NCBI RefSeq assembly: GCF_001634365.1
Contig: NZ_CP014579.1
Span: 620,001-684,000 of the forward strand
DNA length: 64,000 bases
Origin: Paraburkholderia phytofirmans OLGA172
GTDB lineage: Bacteria; Pseudomonadota; Gammaproteobacteria; Burkholderiales; Burkholderiaceae
Direction of reading: 5' to 3'
Shown here: piece after piece, positions 27,009-36,639 of the stretch
Layout of the letters: every line of letters starts with the position of its first letter
Numbering within the stretch: position 1 is the stretch's first letter
The notes under the pieces: model-generated
Database searches by the model: none
Seen by the model: the letters and a program-made list of their open reading frames with translations, nothing else
Told to the model about the DNA's origin: nothing
Program-made: the position numbers and the translations under genes

Positions 27009-28178
27009 TTAGAACTTGTGGCGCAGTCCGAGGCTGACAAGTTCTTGCGTGTTGGTGCCCGGGTAACCGTACGAGCCCACTGAAGCCTGCGCATTGACTA
27101 CGCCGGTACCGTCGGCGTTAAGTGTTTCGCCACTGGCGTGCTGCCACGCACCGACAAGGTAAACGTCCGTACGTTTAGACAGGTTGTAGTCCGCACCCAG
27201 CGAAACCTGATGATACGTCGCGCCCGTATCGCCGCTCGACTTCGTATAGCTATAACCAACGCCAACAAGCAGGGCAGGCGTCGCTTGGTAGTTTACGAAA
27301 CCTTGGCCTGTGTTGAACTTCTCGGTAGAGGCGAACGTCGATTGCGAGTCCGACTTGTATTGTGCGTTGCTATATCCGGCGCCGAATGTGAATGGGCCGG
27401 CAACGTATTGAGCGGCAACTCGGGCGATGTTGATCGACTTCGCGCTTTGGTAGCCGAGATTAACCAGCGAGCCGTCGAATGTGCCATCCGACGTGCCACC
27501 CCAAGTCGTTCGTTGTGCGACCGTCCCTGTCGGGTTGTCTGCTACGAAATAGCCAGCGGCGACGGAGATCGGGCCATTGTTGTACGCTGCAGCTACCGAC
27601 CAGGTTTGACCGGAACCGGTCTGGCCAGCAACACCACCAAGTGCGTACATGCCCTCCACCTGCAGGCCTGCGTATACCGGCGACACATACTTGATTGCAT
27701 TGCTGGTGCGCGAGCTGTTGTCATAGTTGTCCACGTCGCCGACGGTCGCAAAGACACTGCCAAAGTAGTTGTCTTCGGTAATCCCCTGAACGAGGTCGAC
27801 TAGCGGATCGTACTGGCGACCAAGCGTCAACGTACCGTACTGATCGCTTGCCAGTCCGACGAACGCCTGACGACCGAACTCGCGACTACCCTGGCCGAGC
27901 GCGCCCGTCGTGGGGTTAAAACCATTCTCCAACTGGAAAATAGCCTTCAGTCCGGCGCCGAGATCCTCCTGTCCCTTGAGGCCCCAACGCGTGCCGGAAA
28001 GGTCGCCACCACTATTGTTTCCAAGGGACCACAGATTTTTACCAGTCGCGGTAGCGTTATGGACAAACGTTAGGGAAGTGTCGATCGTTCCGTACAGAGT
28101 GACGCTGCTCTGAGCGTGGGCGCTACCGGCCGCAGCTAATGCGGTCAGCGAAATCAGGTACGGCTTGCTGAGTTTCAT
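27009..28178 (-). CDS. Gram-negative porin (Burkholderia OmpC-like)
   Basis: The 389-residue protein has a signal peptide (MKLSKPYLISLTALAAAGSA, then HAQ) followed by SSVTLYGTIDTSL, the standard start of beta-proteobacterial trimeric porins. The constriction-loop region (GRQYDPLVDLV) and the C-terminal LGLRHKF with terminal Phe, the BAM recognition signal, are present. It forms an outer membrane diffusion channel. The ATG at 28178 has GGAG seven bases upstream; the longer frame to 28478 lacks signal-peptide sense. A second porin of the same family lies at 61014-62186. Confidence 0.93.
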   Translation of the reverse strand: MKLSKPYLISLTALAAAGSAHAQSSVTLYGTIDTSLTFVHNATATGKNLWSLGNNSGGDLSGTRWGLKGQEDLGAGLKAIFQLENGFNPTTGALGQGSREFGRQAFVGLASDQYGTLTLGRQYDPLVDLVQGITEDNYFGSVFATVGDVDNYDNSSRTSNAIKYVSPVYAGLQVEGMYALGGVAGQTGSGQTWSVAAAYNNGPISVAAGYFVADNPTGTVAQRTTWGGTSDGTFDGSLVNLGYQSAKSINIARVAAQYVAGPFTFGAGYSNAQYKSDSQSTFASTEKFNTGQGFVNYQATPALLVGVGYSYTKSSGDTGATYHQVSLGADYNLSKRTDVYLVGAWQHASGETLNADGTGVVNAQASVGSYGYPGTNTQELVSLGLRHKF

Positions 28179-29447
28179 TCTAATCTCCAGGAATGTGGGG
28201 CAAATCCACGAAAAAAAACGGATAGAACCGCAAACGGACTGCAAAAATAGCTGCGCTTTCGTCGACATGCGACCACAACCGACGGCTGGACAAACACGCG
28301 AAATCGGCGGGAAGCAATTCGTTGAGGTCGCTAGCAGACCGCTTATATTGCAGATAAGGCGATGTATTGGACGCGGACAAAATTTGTATACATATTGCAG
28401 GAAGAGCAACGGTGTTTTCACTTTTTTGCAGGTTGACTGAAAGTATTCACTTATGAGCCGCATCCCGCCGCGCCGCAACAGGCTCGCCCGGCGCGGAGTA
28501 GCCCTAGTTTTCTAGTCTTGGGAGTCGTGGCGCTTGAAGCCATAACGTAATCTTTATTAAGATGCAATTACTCGCAGGGCAGCAAATATGCGATTCGACA
28601 CGAGCGTTCTTGTTGCGGGGAAGCAACGACGAATCTAGCGCAAGGCGGGGCACTTGGGAGATGAAGTCGGCAAGTTCGCGAGTCAACTTGACCGGGACGT
28701 TATACCGATTACGAAACTGCAGCGGTTTGGGCCAATCGAGAATGACCTATTTCATTCGCGATAGATGCCGCTAGGATTCTGCCGGCATCCGGGATGCTTG
28801 AAGAGCCATTCAAGCTGAAACCCACTGCTAGACGTCACCCCCGGGGTTTCTGTGAGCAAGCTGCGCAACACCGCAGTGAATCTGAGGGACGCGATGGAAG
28901 CAGGGCGGGCCGATCTCACAACGGGTTTTCTGCCACAACTGAAGGCTGGATTCTTGCAGTGCAGCCTTTTCCAGCAGCCCTATGTCTGCATGTTTCGCCA
29001 CGGCCAACCGCGAAAGTAGTTCGAACGTACCTTTTGCTGTCACAGCATTCAGTAGCACATTCGTATCTGGATCGGTTTTGTGCACTCAGATCGTCATCAG
29101 AAATTGTATTGAACGTAGCCTACGCCATTTTTCACGATTGGTGACTACCCGCGGATTTTCGATTTCAGCGTCTGGAATGCTGAGCGCTTTCGCCTGTTCC
29201 GGAATCTGCTGCCACCCGGTGGGTAAGATAGCAAACCCAGATGATCGCGGCTGACGTGACGCATCGACTGCCTGCATTGCACCCAGGTCGGTCCCACTCG
29301 ACGTGATGAAGTATTTGCGGCTGAAGAACCGAACAAGCGGTCGTCGATACGCTGACCGGCGCGTAGGCATTGCAAAGACATTCTTGCAGAATCCATCTGC
29401 GTTCCCTTCAATTGTCCTATCGTACTAAAACGAGGAACAGGCGCTGT
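28179..29447. other. Porin upstream region and unassigned remnants
   Basis: About 1.27 kb. The porin promoter should lie in the first 250 bp, which contains AT-rich sequence near 28360-28440. Between 28828 and 29411 several minus-strand frames look gene-like in part (for example KTDPDTNVLLNAVTAKGTFE at about 29080, and WQQIPEQAKALSIPDAEIEN at about 29190), but they are short and in different frames. I recognise no family; a decayed gene is possible. Confidence 0.35.
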
Positions 29448-30257
29448 TCAAATTTCAAGTACGCCCGCTGCAATGAATCCGCCATCGACGGCCAGCGTCT
29501 GACCCGTAACATAAGATGCATCCTCTGATGCAAGAAACGAAACAACGCTGGCGATCTCGGCCGGAGCACCGTACCGGCCCATAGGCACAGCCCGAAGATA
29601 ATTGTCGCGTGTAACTTGCGAGTGCAGCGTCGCAACCAAGGGCGTTTCAATCGGTCCGGGCGCGATTGCATTGGCTGTAATCCCAAACTCAGCGAGCTCG
29701 ATCGCCGCCTGCCGCGTAAGGCCTATCACCGCCGACTTCGAGGTGCCGTAGGCTGCACGACCGGCGCTTGCACGCAACCCGCTCACCGACGCAATGTTAA
29801 TGATGCGGCCCCAGCGCTCCTTCTTCATATGCCGTGCTGCTTCCTGAGTCAAAAACATCGGTCCGGTGACGTTGATGTCCATTACCGCACGCCAATGATC
29901 GATCGGGTACTCGCAAAAGGGATACGTCTTTGCGATACCGGCGTTGTTCACAAGCACATCGCAGCGACCGACCTCGGCGGCAATGCTCTCGAACAGCGAT
30001 GCAATGGACGAGCTGCTCCCGACGTCCACACTCATCGCCAACGCTCGCAACCCCGTGCTACGGCACTTTCCAGCCGTCTCTTCCGCTGCAGGCACGTTTC
30101 GATCAGCTACGACGACTGTAAAACCGTCGGTTGCGAGCCGCTCAACAATGGCAGCGCCAATACCCATCGCGCCTCCGGTTACGAGGGCGACCCTACCGTT
30201 GCTCCGTTGGGGCGCATGAGCTACCACGGACAGATCAGCGCAAGTGGTGTCATTCAT
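29448..30257 (-). CDS. Short-chain dehydrogenase/reductase (FabG-like)
   Basis: The 269-residue enzyme has the SDR cofactor motif TGGAMGIG at about residues 28-35, LVNNAGIA, the catalytic Ser (INIASVSG) and Tyr-Lys (YGTSK), and ends with GQTLAVDGGF. It is an NAD(P)H-dependent oxidoreductase of the classical SDR family. Its substrate is not evident. It follows the TRAP transporter genes by about 18 bp, so it probably acts on the imported compound. The ATG at 30257, with GGAG seven bases upstream, is preferred over the TTG just before it. Confidence 0.9.
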   Translation of the reverse strand: MNDTTCADLSVVAHAPQRSNGRVALVTGGAMGIGAAIVERLATDGFTVVVADRNVPAAEETAGKCRSTGLRALAMSVDVGSSSSIASLFESIAAEVGRCDVLVNNAGIAKTYPFCEYPIDHWRAVMDINVTGPMFLTQEAARHMKKERWGRIINIASVSGLRASAGRAAYGTSKSAVIGLTRQAAIELAEFGITANAIAPGPIETPLVATLHSQVTRDNYLRAVPMGRYGAPAEIASVVSFLASEDASYVTGQTLAVDGGFIAAGVLEI

Positions 30258-30275
30258 CAAATGCTCCGTTATCGA

Positions 30276-32171
30276 TTAAAAGTTTGGTGTGGCACCAAGA
30301 AAGCCGGTGGAAACCCATGGAATGAAGGTGACAAGTACGAGTGCAATGAGAAGCGCAAGCATGTAAGGCCATACACGTCTGCTAACGCCATCAGGGGATA
30401 CCTTGCCGATTGCGCACGCGGCATAGAAGCCGACGCCAAAGGGCGGTGCGAAGAGGCCCACGCCCATGGCGAGGATCACAACCATCGCGTAATGCACGTC
30501 ACTAATCTGCATTGATCTGGCCACCGGAAAAAGAAGTGGTCCAAAGAGCACGATCGCCGGAATACCTTCCAGAACACTGCCAAGAATCGCAAAGCAAGCG
30601 ATCGTCACGAGCAAGAAACCGATCGTTCCTCCAGGGACGGATTGCATGAGGGAAACGAGTTGCGACGAGAACCCAGAACGTGTGAGCGCCCATGCCATAG
30701 ACGTGGCTAGACCGATGATTAGCAAGATGGCGCCTGAAAGCGCGGCCGCATCTACGCACATCCCGTAGAGCCGGCGTAATTCAACCGGTTTGCCGCACAA
30801 GCGCGCAATGACTGCGACGACCAACGTGTACGCGACACCAATTGTCGACACCTCCGTCGCGGTTGCGATACCTTCGATCACTGCCACGCGGATCAGGATT
30901 GGGAGCAGCAGAGCGGGCAATGCGATAACAAACGTGCGAAGAATCTGTTTGACAGGTGCCCGCTGAGCGTGCGTCGGCTTCTCATGACGTGTCCGTAACC
31001 AGCAAACCAAGGCAATTGTCACGGTGGCGACAACCGCCGGCATGAGGCCCCCGACAAACAGAGCGTTGATGGAAACGCCACACACCGCTCCAATGGTAAT
31101 CAGAACAAGGCTTGGGGGGATGGTTTCTGTCATCGCGCCAGAAGCACTGAGGAGCGCCGCCAGTTCCTCCGGGTCGGATCCACGCTTCTGCATCTCAGGG
31201 AACAGTGCGGGAGCAACCGCAGCCATATCCGCGGCCTTGGAACCCGAGATGCCGGAGACAAGGAAGATCGCACCTAGCAGGACGTACTGCAGCCCACCGC
31301 GGACGTGGCCAAGGAGTGAGCACATGAAGTTGATCAGTGCCAGGGCCATACCACTAAGTTCGAGCATCCCTCCCAGCAACACGAACACCGGAACGGCCAG
31401 CAGAACTAGGTTCGCCATCCCTTCGTCCATTCTGCTCACGACGATCGCAAGCGGCGCATGGGTCACAAGTGCCAGGTAGCTAACTGTCGCGATCCCAAAA
31501 GCGAAGGCGATCGGTGTGCCAAGTACGATCGCGACGCCGACCAAGGCAACAAAGAACACCAGCAGATTGAGGTTGCCCATCGCGATCAACGCAGGCGCGG
31601 ACACCCAAAGGATCGCTACGACAATAGCCACTGTCAGGATTGCCCATGCCGTACGTCGAAAACTTCCCAAGCTGAACGCCTTTGCCACCGCCACAAGAGA
31701 CATCAATGCTGCCCCGAAAGGCAACGCAAAAGCTCGAAGTCCGTCAGGTATATTTAGCGCAGGTGTGGTGATCTCCATTTGCCCGATTGCGTGCTGTCCC
31801 GCAGGGAGCATGACCATCGCTACAAAGACACAGACAATTAATGACGAGACACTCTCTGCCCAATCCTGCAAGGCCGGGCTCCATCGCTTGACGACGGCTG
31901 TCATTTTCATGTGCTCGCCGCGAATAAGCGCTAAAACTGCGCCCATCATTGCTAGCCAGCTGAACAGAGACGAAGCAAGTTCGTCGGACCAGATCAAAGG
32001 GGAGTTCAAGGCATAACGCCAGATTGCCCCGCAAAGCAGAATCGTTACCTCGACTGCCAGAAGCACCGCTGCGAAAACCTCGATGAGACATACTGCGGTG
32101 CGTGCAGCGCTAAAGGAGTGACGAAGCTCGGAGAGCGTCGCGGGCACGGATAGATGTCGAACGGTTTGCAT
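30276..32171 (-). CDS. Fused TRAP transporter permease (DctQ-DctM)
   Basis: In this 631-residue integral membrane protein, the first ~170 residues have four helices typical of the small DctQ subunit (WRYALNSPLIWSDELASSLF). The remaining 450 residues are a 12-helix DctM domain with SGISGSKAADMAAVAPALFP and PPSLVLITIGA motifs. Fused QM subunits are a known variant. Together with the DctP protein encoded three bases upstream it forms a Na+- or H+-driven TRAP importer. The substrate is unknown; organic acids are typical. Confidence 0.92.
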   Translation of the reverse strand: MQTVRHLSVPATLSELRHSFSAARTAVCLIEVFAAVLLAVEVTILLCGAIWRYALNSPLIWSDELASSLFSWLAMMGAVLALIRGEHMKMTAVVKRWSPALQDWAESVSSLIVCVFVAMVMLPAGQHAIGQMEITTPALNIPDGLRAFALPFGAALMSLVAVAKAFSLGSFRRTAWAILTVAIVVAILWVSAPALIAMGNLNLLVFFVALVGVAIVLGTPIAFAFGIATVSYLALVTHAPLAIVVSRMDEGMANLVLLAVPVFVLLGGMLELSGMALALINFMCSLLGHVRGGLQYVLLGAIFLVSGISGSKAADMAAVAPALFPEMQKRGSDPEELAALLSASGAMTETIPPSLVLITIGAVCGVSINALFVGGLMPAVVATVTIALVCWLRTRHEKPTHAQRAPVKQILRTFVIALPALLLPILIRVAVIEGIATATEVSTIGVAYTLVVAVIARLCGKPVELRRLYGMCVDAAALSGAILLIIGLATSMAWALTRSGFSSQLVSLMQSVPGGTIGFLLVTIACFAILGSVLEGIPAIVLFGPLLFPVARSMQISDVHYAMVVILAMGVGLFAPPFGVGFYAACAIGKVSPDGVSRRVWPYMLALLIALVLVTFIPWVSTGFLGATPNF

Positions 32172-32174
32172 ATC

Positions 32175-33194
32175 TCACCCCAGCGTTCCGGTGTACTTTT
32201 CGAGTAGGCCCCACGTTTCAGCGCCAAACTTGCTACGCCAATCCGTGTAGAACCCGGACAAGTTCAGCTGTTTGCGAAATGCATCCGTATCGATCTCATT
32301 AAACCTGAGTCCGGCGGATTCGAGTTTGGCCCGAAGTGTTTGATCAAGCCGCTGCACGTCTTGTCGCTGCTTGACGCCCGCGTCATTGATCGCGTCGGCA
32401 ACGATTTTTTGAAGCTCCCTGGGCAGACGTGAAAATGAGTCTTTATTAGCAAGGAACCAAAATCCATCCCACATGTGGTTGCTCAACGCGCAGAACTTCT
32501 GAACCTCGTAAAGCTTCGCCGTGTAAATAATCGATAGAGGATTTTCTTGCCCCTCCACGACGTGAGTTTGCAATGCGGAATAGACCTCTGCGAAATTGAC
32601 ACTTGCCGGGGACGTCCCTAGATCTTTGAACATTGATGTCCACAGGGGGCTCGGCGGAACTCTTAGCTTCAGGCCTTTCAGATCCTTGGGGTGGGCGACC
32701 GGACGCTCCGATGTGGTGATCTGCCTGAATCCGCCGTTCCAGATCTTCTCGAACGCAAAAATTGACGTAGTTCCGATCTTCGCTCTCACATGTGCCCCGA
32801 GGTCACCGTCGAGGGCCTTCCACACCTCATCATAGCTTTTGAAGGCGAAGCCGATGCCGCTGATCTGCGCCTCTGGTACAAAAGTGCCGAGGATCAGTGG
32901 TGACAGCGTGAAGAAATCGACAGCTCCTGAGCGAAGTTGAGAAAGCGTATCAGTGTCGCTGCCGAGTTGATTGCTTGGAAATACCTGAATATCCACGCGT
33001 CCCTTTGATTCGGCAAGAATACGTGATGCCATCTCTTTCGCGCGCATGTTCATTGGATGCGTCACGGGCAGGTTATTGGCGTACCTAAGGGTAAATTCCG
33101 CGGCACTGGCTCGCGTTGAAATCAATGACAGCGCGGGTGCGGCTACCGCAAGTGAAATCCCTTGCAGGAAGGAACGTCTGCTCGTCGGATGCAT
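32175..33194 (-). CDS. TRAP transporter substrate-binding protein DctP
   Basis: The 339-residue periplasmic protein begins with a twin-arginine-like signal (SRRSFLQG, residues 5-12) and a hydrophobic stretch ending ASA. The DctP fold follows, with LRYANNLPVTHPMNMRAKEM, the substrate-carboxylate arginine region GLKLRVPPSPLW and EGQENPL near residue 205. It delivers substrate to the DctQM permease encoded downstream. AGGAGACA precedes the ATG at 33194. A hairpin (AGCCGG/CCGGCT) lies in the 85-bp gap to the upstream activator gene. Confidence 0.92.
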   Translation of the reverse strand: MHPTSRRSFLQGISLAVAAPALSLISTRASAAEFTLRYANNLPVTHPMNMRAKEMASRILAESKGRVDIQVFPSNQLGSDTDTLSQLRSGAVDFFTLSPLILGTFVPEAQISGIGFAFKSYDEVWKALDGDLGAHVRAKIGTTSIFAFEKIWNGGFRQITTSERPVAHPKDLKGLKLRVPPSPLWTSMFKDLGTSPASVNFAEVYSALQTHVVEGQENPLSIIYTAKLYEVQKFCALSNHMWDGFWFLANKDSFSRLPRELQKIVADAINDAGVKQRQDVQRLDQTLRAKLESAGLRFNEIDTDAFRKQLNLSGFYTDWRSKFGAETWGLLEKYTGTLG

Positions 33195-33279
33195 GATTGT
33201 CTCCTGAGACCAGCCGGTGTTCCGGCTTTTTCTAAGTTGAGGTGGCCCTTGAATCGAGGCGCTCGGAACGACGCGAAGT

Positions 33280-34383
33280 TCAATTTGCGATGGCCGGTCC
33301 TCCCCAGATTGGCGAAGCGCGATTCTCCCGCGCTTTCAGTAAATCGTGCCCGGCGTCGCGCACGTGCGGGATGCCAAGCGATTTCAATTGCCGATACAGT
33401 GACGATCGACAGATTCCAAGGTCTTTCGCCGCTGCGGAGATGTTCCAGCGCTTGTTAGCCAGAACCTCAAGAAGCCGGTCGCGGCGGTCCGGCTTAACGC
33501 AATCTTCGATCTGGGAAAGGGTCTGTCCTATGCGTTGCTGTTTGGCCGAGAATGCGCGCACGTTCATCAACTCACGGGGGAGATCTTCGACGCAGATTGT
33601 CGAATCCTTCATGACCGCACACGCGTAGCGAAGGGCGGCTCGGAGCTGCCTAAGATTGCCGGGCCACTCGCATGACATCAGAACGCCGAGAGCATCGGCC
33701 TCGAAGGTCACTTGGTCGACCTGGTCGTCCGCTTCCTCGTTAGTGATGCGCTCAATCAGTTTCGCTAGGTCACTACGTTCCCGGAGCGCGGGCAGGCGAA
33801 GGACGCCTACCGCGATCCGATAAAATAAGTCGGCTCGGAAGCAACCTTCTTCCACAAGAGCGCTGAGGTCTTGATGCGTTGCACAGATCAGTTGGAAATT
33901 TATCGCAGTTGGCGATGCAGCACCGAGCGGTGTGACCTCGCGTTCGGATAGCGCTCTCAGCAACCGTGTTTGCTGCGCCGCAGGCATATCGCCAATCTCG
34001 TCAAGAAGCAGCGTGCCGCCGTTCGCTTGAATCAGCTTCCCCTTCATACCAGCAGTCAGCGCGCCGGAAAAGGCGCCTCGCGTATAACCGAACAGCTCAC
34101 TTTCAATCAAGGTATCAGGAATCGACGCACAATTTAGCGCTACGAAGGCCGCATCGCGCCGAGTGCTGTAAGCATGCAGCGCTCGCGCCAACAATTCCTT
34201 CCCGGTTCCGGTTTCGCCAAGGATAAGTACCGGAATGCCCCGATCTACGAAACGTTTACCTCTCTCGACAATCTCGATCATGACCGCGTCGTTGGCAGTG
34301 AGCTCTTCGAGTCGCGGATAAGGCTTATTCCACGGGCCCGAATCACAGTGAGTTGTTTGACGAGCGCTCACGTCTATCTCCAT
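33280..34383 (-). CDS. Sigma-54-dependent activator lacking an N-terminal sensor domain
   Basis: The product of about 367 residues consists of an AAA+ domain and a C-terminal Fis-type helix-turn-helix. Visible are Walker A GETGTGKE at about residues 53-60, the loop-1 sequence GAFSGA, Walker B GGTLLLDEIGDM and the DNA-binding NISAAAKDLGICRSSLYRQL. Most relatives of this AcoR-like type carry an extra 300-residue GAF/PAS sensor, which is missing. It may respond through a partner, as PspF does. It lies upstream of dctP on the same strand and probably activates the TRAP operon, but I found no clear -24/-12 promoter. The ATG at 34383 follows GGAAAA; a TTG at 34398 is the alternative. Confidence 0.87.
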   Translation of the reverse strand: MEIDVSARQTTHCDSGPWNKPYPRLEELTANDAVMIEIVERGKRFVDRGIPVLILGETGTGKELLARALHAYSTRRDAAFVALNCASIPDTLIESELFGYTRGAFSGALTAGMKGKLIQANGGTLLLDEIGDMPAAQQTRLLRALSEREVTPLGAASPTAINFQLICATHQDLSALVEEGCFRADLFYRIAVGVLRLPALRERSDLAKLIERITNEEADDQVDQVTFEADALGVLMSCEWPGNLRQLRAALRYACAVMKDSTICVEDLPRELMNVRAFSAKQQRIGQTLSQIEDCVKPDRRDRLLEVLANKRWNISAAAKDLGICRSSLYRQLKSLGIPHVRDAGHDLLKARENRASPIWGGPAIAN

Positions 34384-34547
34384 CGAATATTTTTCCAACG
34401 TCGGGCCGCCGCGACTGGCAGTGAACCGAAGCCGTCAACGGCTTGTGACCGTGTGCGGGTGGTACCGCTGTGAATACAGGTTAATGTCGCCCACTAATAT
34501 TTTCCAATACAATAATAGTCACCCTGTAATACCATGAAGGCATAAAT

Positions 34548-35447
34548 ATGGAATTGCGCCATCTCCAGTACTTTGTCGTTCTGGCAGAGACGCTTCATTT
34601 CGGTCGTGCAGCGGAGCTTCTGCACATCTCGCAGCCGCCACTATCCAGGCAGATTGCGTTGCTGGAAAAGGAGTTGGGTGTCGTACTCTTCGATAGAACA
34701 CGCCGCAGCGTCCGACTGTCTGCAGCGGGGGAGAGATTTTTTCTTGATGCGAAGGAGATTCTTAGCTCTGTGCAACGGGCAAAGCGCAATGCGTTGACAG
34801 CGAGCCTTGGACACACCGGCACGTTGTCCGTTGGCTTTATGTTTTCCGCCACCTATAGCGTCGTCCCGGCCATTGCGCGCGCCTACACTTCCACCTACCC
34901 TGAGGTAGATCTACAGCTCACAGAGTCGATACCTGCGCTGCTGGTCGAAGAAATCAGGGCGAGCAATTCTGACGTCGGAATCATGTACCCGCCCGAAGAC
35001 ACCGAGGGGTTAGAAACTCGAACTGTCTTTAGGGAACCCCTTGTGGTAGCCCTTCCGGCCGATCACCCCCTGGCACGCTGCCCCACCATTGAGGCCTCTG
35101 AGTTGCGCAAGGAGTCCTTTCTCATATCGCCGCGCCGAGCCGCGCCCTACATCTATGACGCGATCGTCTCACATTGCAAGCAATGCGGGTTCGTTCCCAA
35201 GATACGACTCGAGACCAACTATCAGCAGACCATCGTGAACCTTGTCGGACAAGGACTCGGAGTCGCGCTGGTTCATCGGTCAATGAAGACCGCTCGCCCG
35301 CTGAATGTGAAGTTCAGGACGCTAGCCAATCCCCCGATCGTCGATCTGAATGTCAGTTGGAATCAGGAGAATCACAACCCTTGCATTGAGACCTTTGTCG
35401 CAGTCGCAAATCAGATCTCGAATGAACTCACAAACGGAACCGGATAA
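34548..35447 (+). CDS. LysR family regulator (CatR/BenM-like)
   Basis: The 299-residue protein starts MELRHLQYFVVLAETLHFGR and continues with a LysR helix-turn-helix (ISQPPLSRQIALLEKELG). The binding-domain start TGTLSVGFMFSATYSVVPAI is of the kind seen in regulators of aromatic catabolism. It is divergent from the sigma-54 activator gene, and its next neighbours downstream are the two PPC-domain genes, which it may control. AAGG lies seven bases before the ATG. Confidence 0.9.
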   Translation: MELRHLQYFVVLAETLHFGRAAELLHISQPPLSRQIALLEKELGVVLFDRTRRSVRLSAAGERFFLDAKEILSSVQRAKRNALTASLGHTGTLSVGFMFSATYSVVPAIARAYTSTYPEVDLQLTESIPALLVEEIRASNSDVGIMYPPEDTEGLETRTVFREPLVVALPADHPLARCPTIEASELRKESFLISPRRAAPYIYDAIVSHCKQCGFVPKIRLETNYQQTIVNLVGQGLGVALVHRSMKTARPLNVKFRTLANPPIVDLNVSWNQENHNPCIETFVAVANQISNELTNGTG

Positions 35448-35619
35448 GCGACAGTTGTGCATCGGCGAGCGACACATGTCGCATTGAGGCGCATGCGCGC
35501 AAGAGAAAGTCGTGGCGAAAGCGACCGCAGACCCGCGCGGGTCCGCGTGGATAGGAACGTATTTCAGATTGGCATTCTTCTTGCCTTTGGATGGAAACCA
35601 CGATCTGGAGGCTGAAATC

Positions 35620-36189
35620 ATGCTTCAAGCGGCACACAAGTCTGAGCAAGTTTCCGAGTCGCGCGCTCGGGCCAAGCGATTCACACACCCCGGAACAGCT
35701 TGCGCCCCCCGTGTTGTCGACGTGACGACGACAACGGGAACGCGCGACCTTCGTATCTCGCTCCCGGCACTAGCGAGCGTGGGACCAGCCTTGCACCGCG
35801 TCCTTGACGCTTATCCGAACAGCGGTGGTTGCGGCAGAATCGTCTATGGCCTTTGTGGCACGATCCAGTACCACGTTATGACGAAGGCAACACAAGGCGT
35901 CAAACCTTTCGTCTATGGGGCACCGATCCTTTGTGCGCTTGAATGCACATTGATCACCGCGGCTATCACCATCGGCCATCGCGGTGATGGAAAGCGCATC
36001 CTACATTGCCACGGCGGCTTCCTCGACAGCAGCGGCACTCAGCACGGTGGTCACATCATTCTCGATGAGACAGTCGTGGCAGGCAGTCCAATGATCGTGA
36101 GGCTCTGCCTATTCGAACAGGTGGATCTCGTTGCCTCACCCGATCACGAGACAACCTTCGATCTTTTACTTCCAATTAAGGTACGGTGA
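35620..36189 (+). CDS. PPC/DUF296 domain protein with histidine motif
   Basis: From the ATG at 35620 (GGAGG eight bases upstream) the product has 189 residues. The last ~130 form a PPC (DUF296) domain, with GGCGRIVYGLCGTIQYHV, YGAPILCALECTLITAAITI and the histidine cluster LHCHGGFLDSSGTQHGGHI. In prokaryotic PPC proteins these histidines can bind metal. The function of the bacterial family is unknown, although plant members are AT-hook DNA-binding proteins. No AT-hook is evident here. The stop overlaps a GTG of the following PPC gene, so the two are translated together. An in-frame start at 35512 is less likely. Confidence 0.8.
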   Translation: MLQAAHKSEQVSESRARAKRFTHPGTACAPRVVDVTTTTGTRDLRISLPALASVGPALHRVLDAYPNSGGCGRIVYGLCGTIQYHVMTKATQGVKPFVYGAPILCALECTLITAAITIGHRGDGKRILHCHGGFLDSSGTQHGGHIILDETVVAGSPMIVRLCLFEQVDLVASPDHETTFDLLLPIKVR

Positions 36190-36197
36190 AATCTACT

Positions 36198-36596
36198 ATG
36201 GATACCGATGTCGTTGTTGAGTCCGGACATTATGGGCGACTTGTGGTTGCGCGTCTCAAACCCAATGAGGATTTGATTGAATCGCTCGAAAACAAATGCC
36301 TTGAGCATGGGATTGGTCGAGCAATCATCCGTGGTGTCGTGGGAAGTCTCGTTGACGCATCCCTGGAGCGCGGGCATGGAAATACAACCTGCGAGCAGCC
36401 TATTTCTGGGCCGGGGGTCGAGATCTTGAACGTATTTGGCGAAATCGATTTGAGGGACCGGGCTTACCCAAATACGGTACTTAGCGGAATCGTCGCAGAC
36501 ACCAAAGGACAAATGTTCGCTGGACGCTTCAGACGAGGTGCGAATCTTTCGTTCATAACGATTGAAGTATCGCTGCAAGAATGGATATCTGATTGA
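36198..36596 (+). CDS. Second PPC/DUF296 domain protein, histidine motif lost
   Basis: The 132-residue product is a single PPC domain, with RLVVARLKPNEDLIESLENK, GIGRAIIRGVVGSLVDASLE, VEILNVFGEIDL and GQMFAGRFRRG. Compared with its upstream neighbour, the His-x-His and GGH positions are replaced by other residues. PPC proteins form trimers, so a mixed assembly of the two proteins is possible (inference). GGTGA lies eight bases before the ATG; the GTG at 36186 is an alternative start overlapping the upstream stop. Confidence 0.78.
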   Translation: MDTDVVVESGHYGRLVVARLKPNEDLIESLENKCLEHGIGRAIIRGVVGSLVDASLERGHGNTTCEQPISGPGVEILNVFGEIDLRDRAYPNTVLSGIVADTKGQMFAGRFRRGANLSFITIEVSLQEWISD

Positions 36597-36639
36597 GATG
36601 AGAAAGGGGGCGCACGGAAATTCGCACGTTGACACCTGC

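Noticed and set aside
33207..33230. Hairpin AGCCGGTGTTCCGGCT followed by TTTTT as a terminator
   Set aside because: The T-run is on the plus strand, but no plus-strand gene ends there; for the minus-strand genes it has no T-run.
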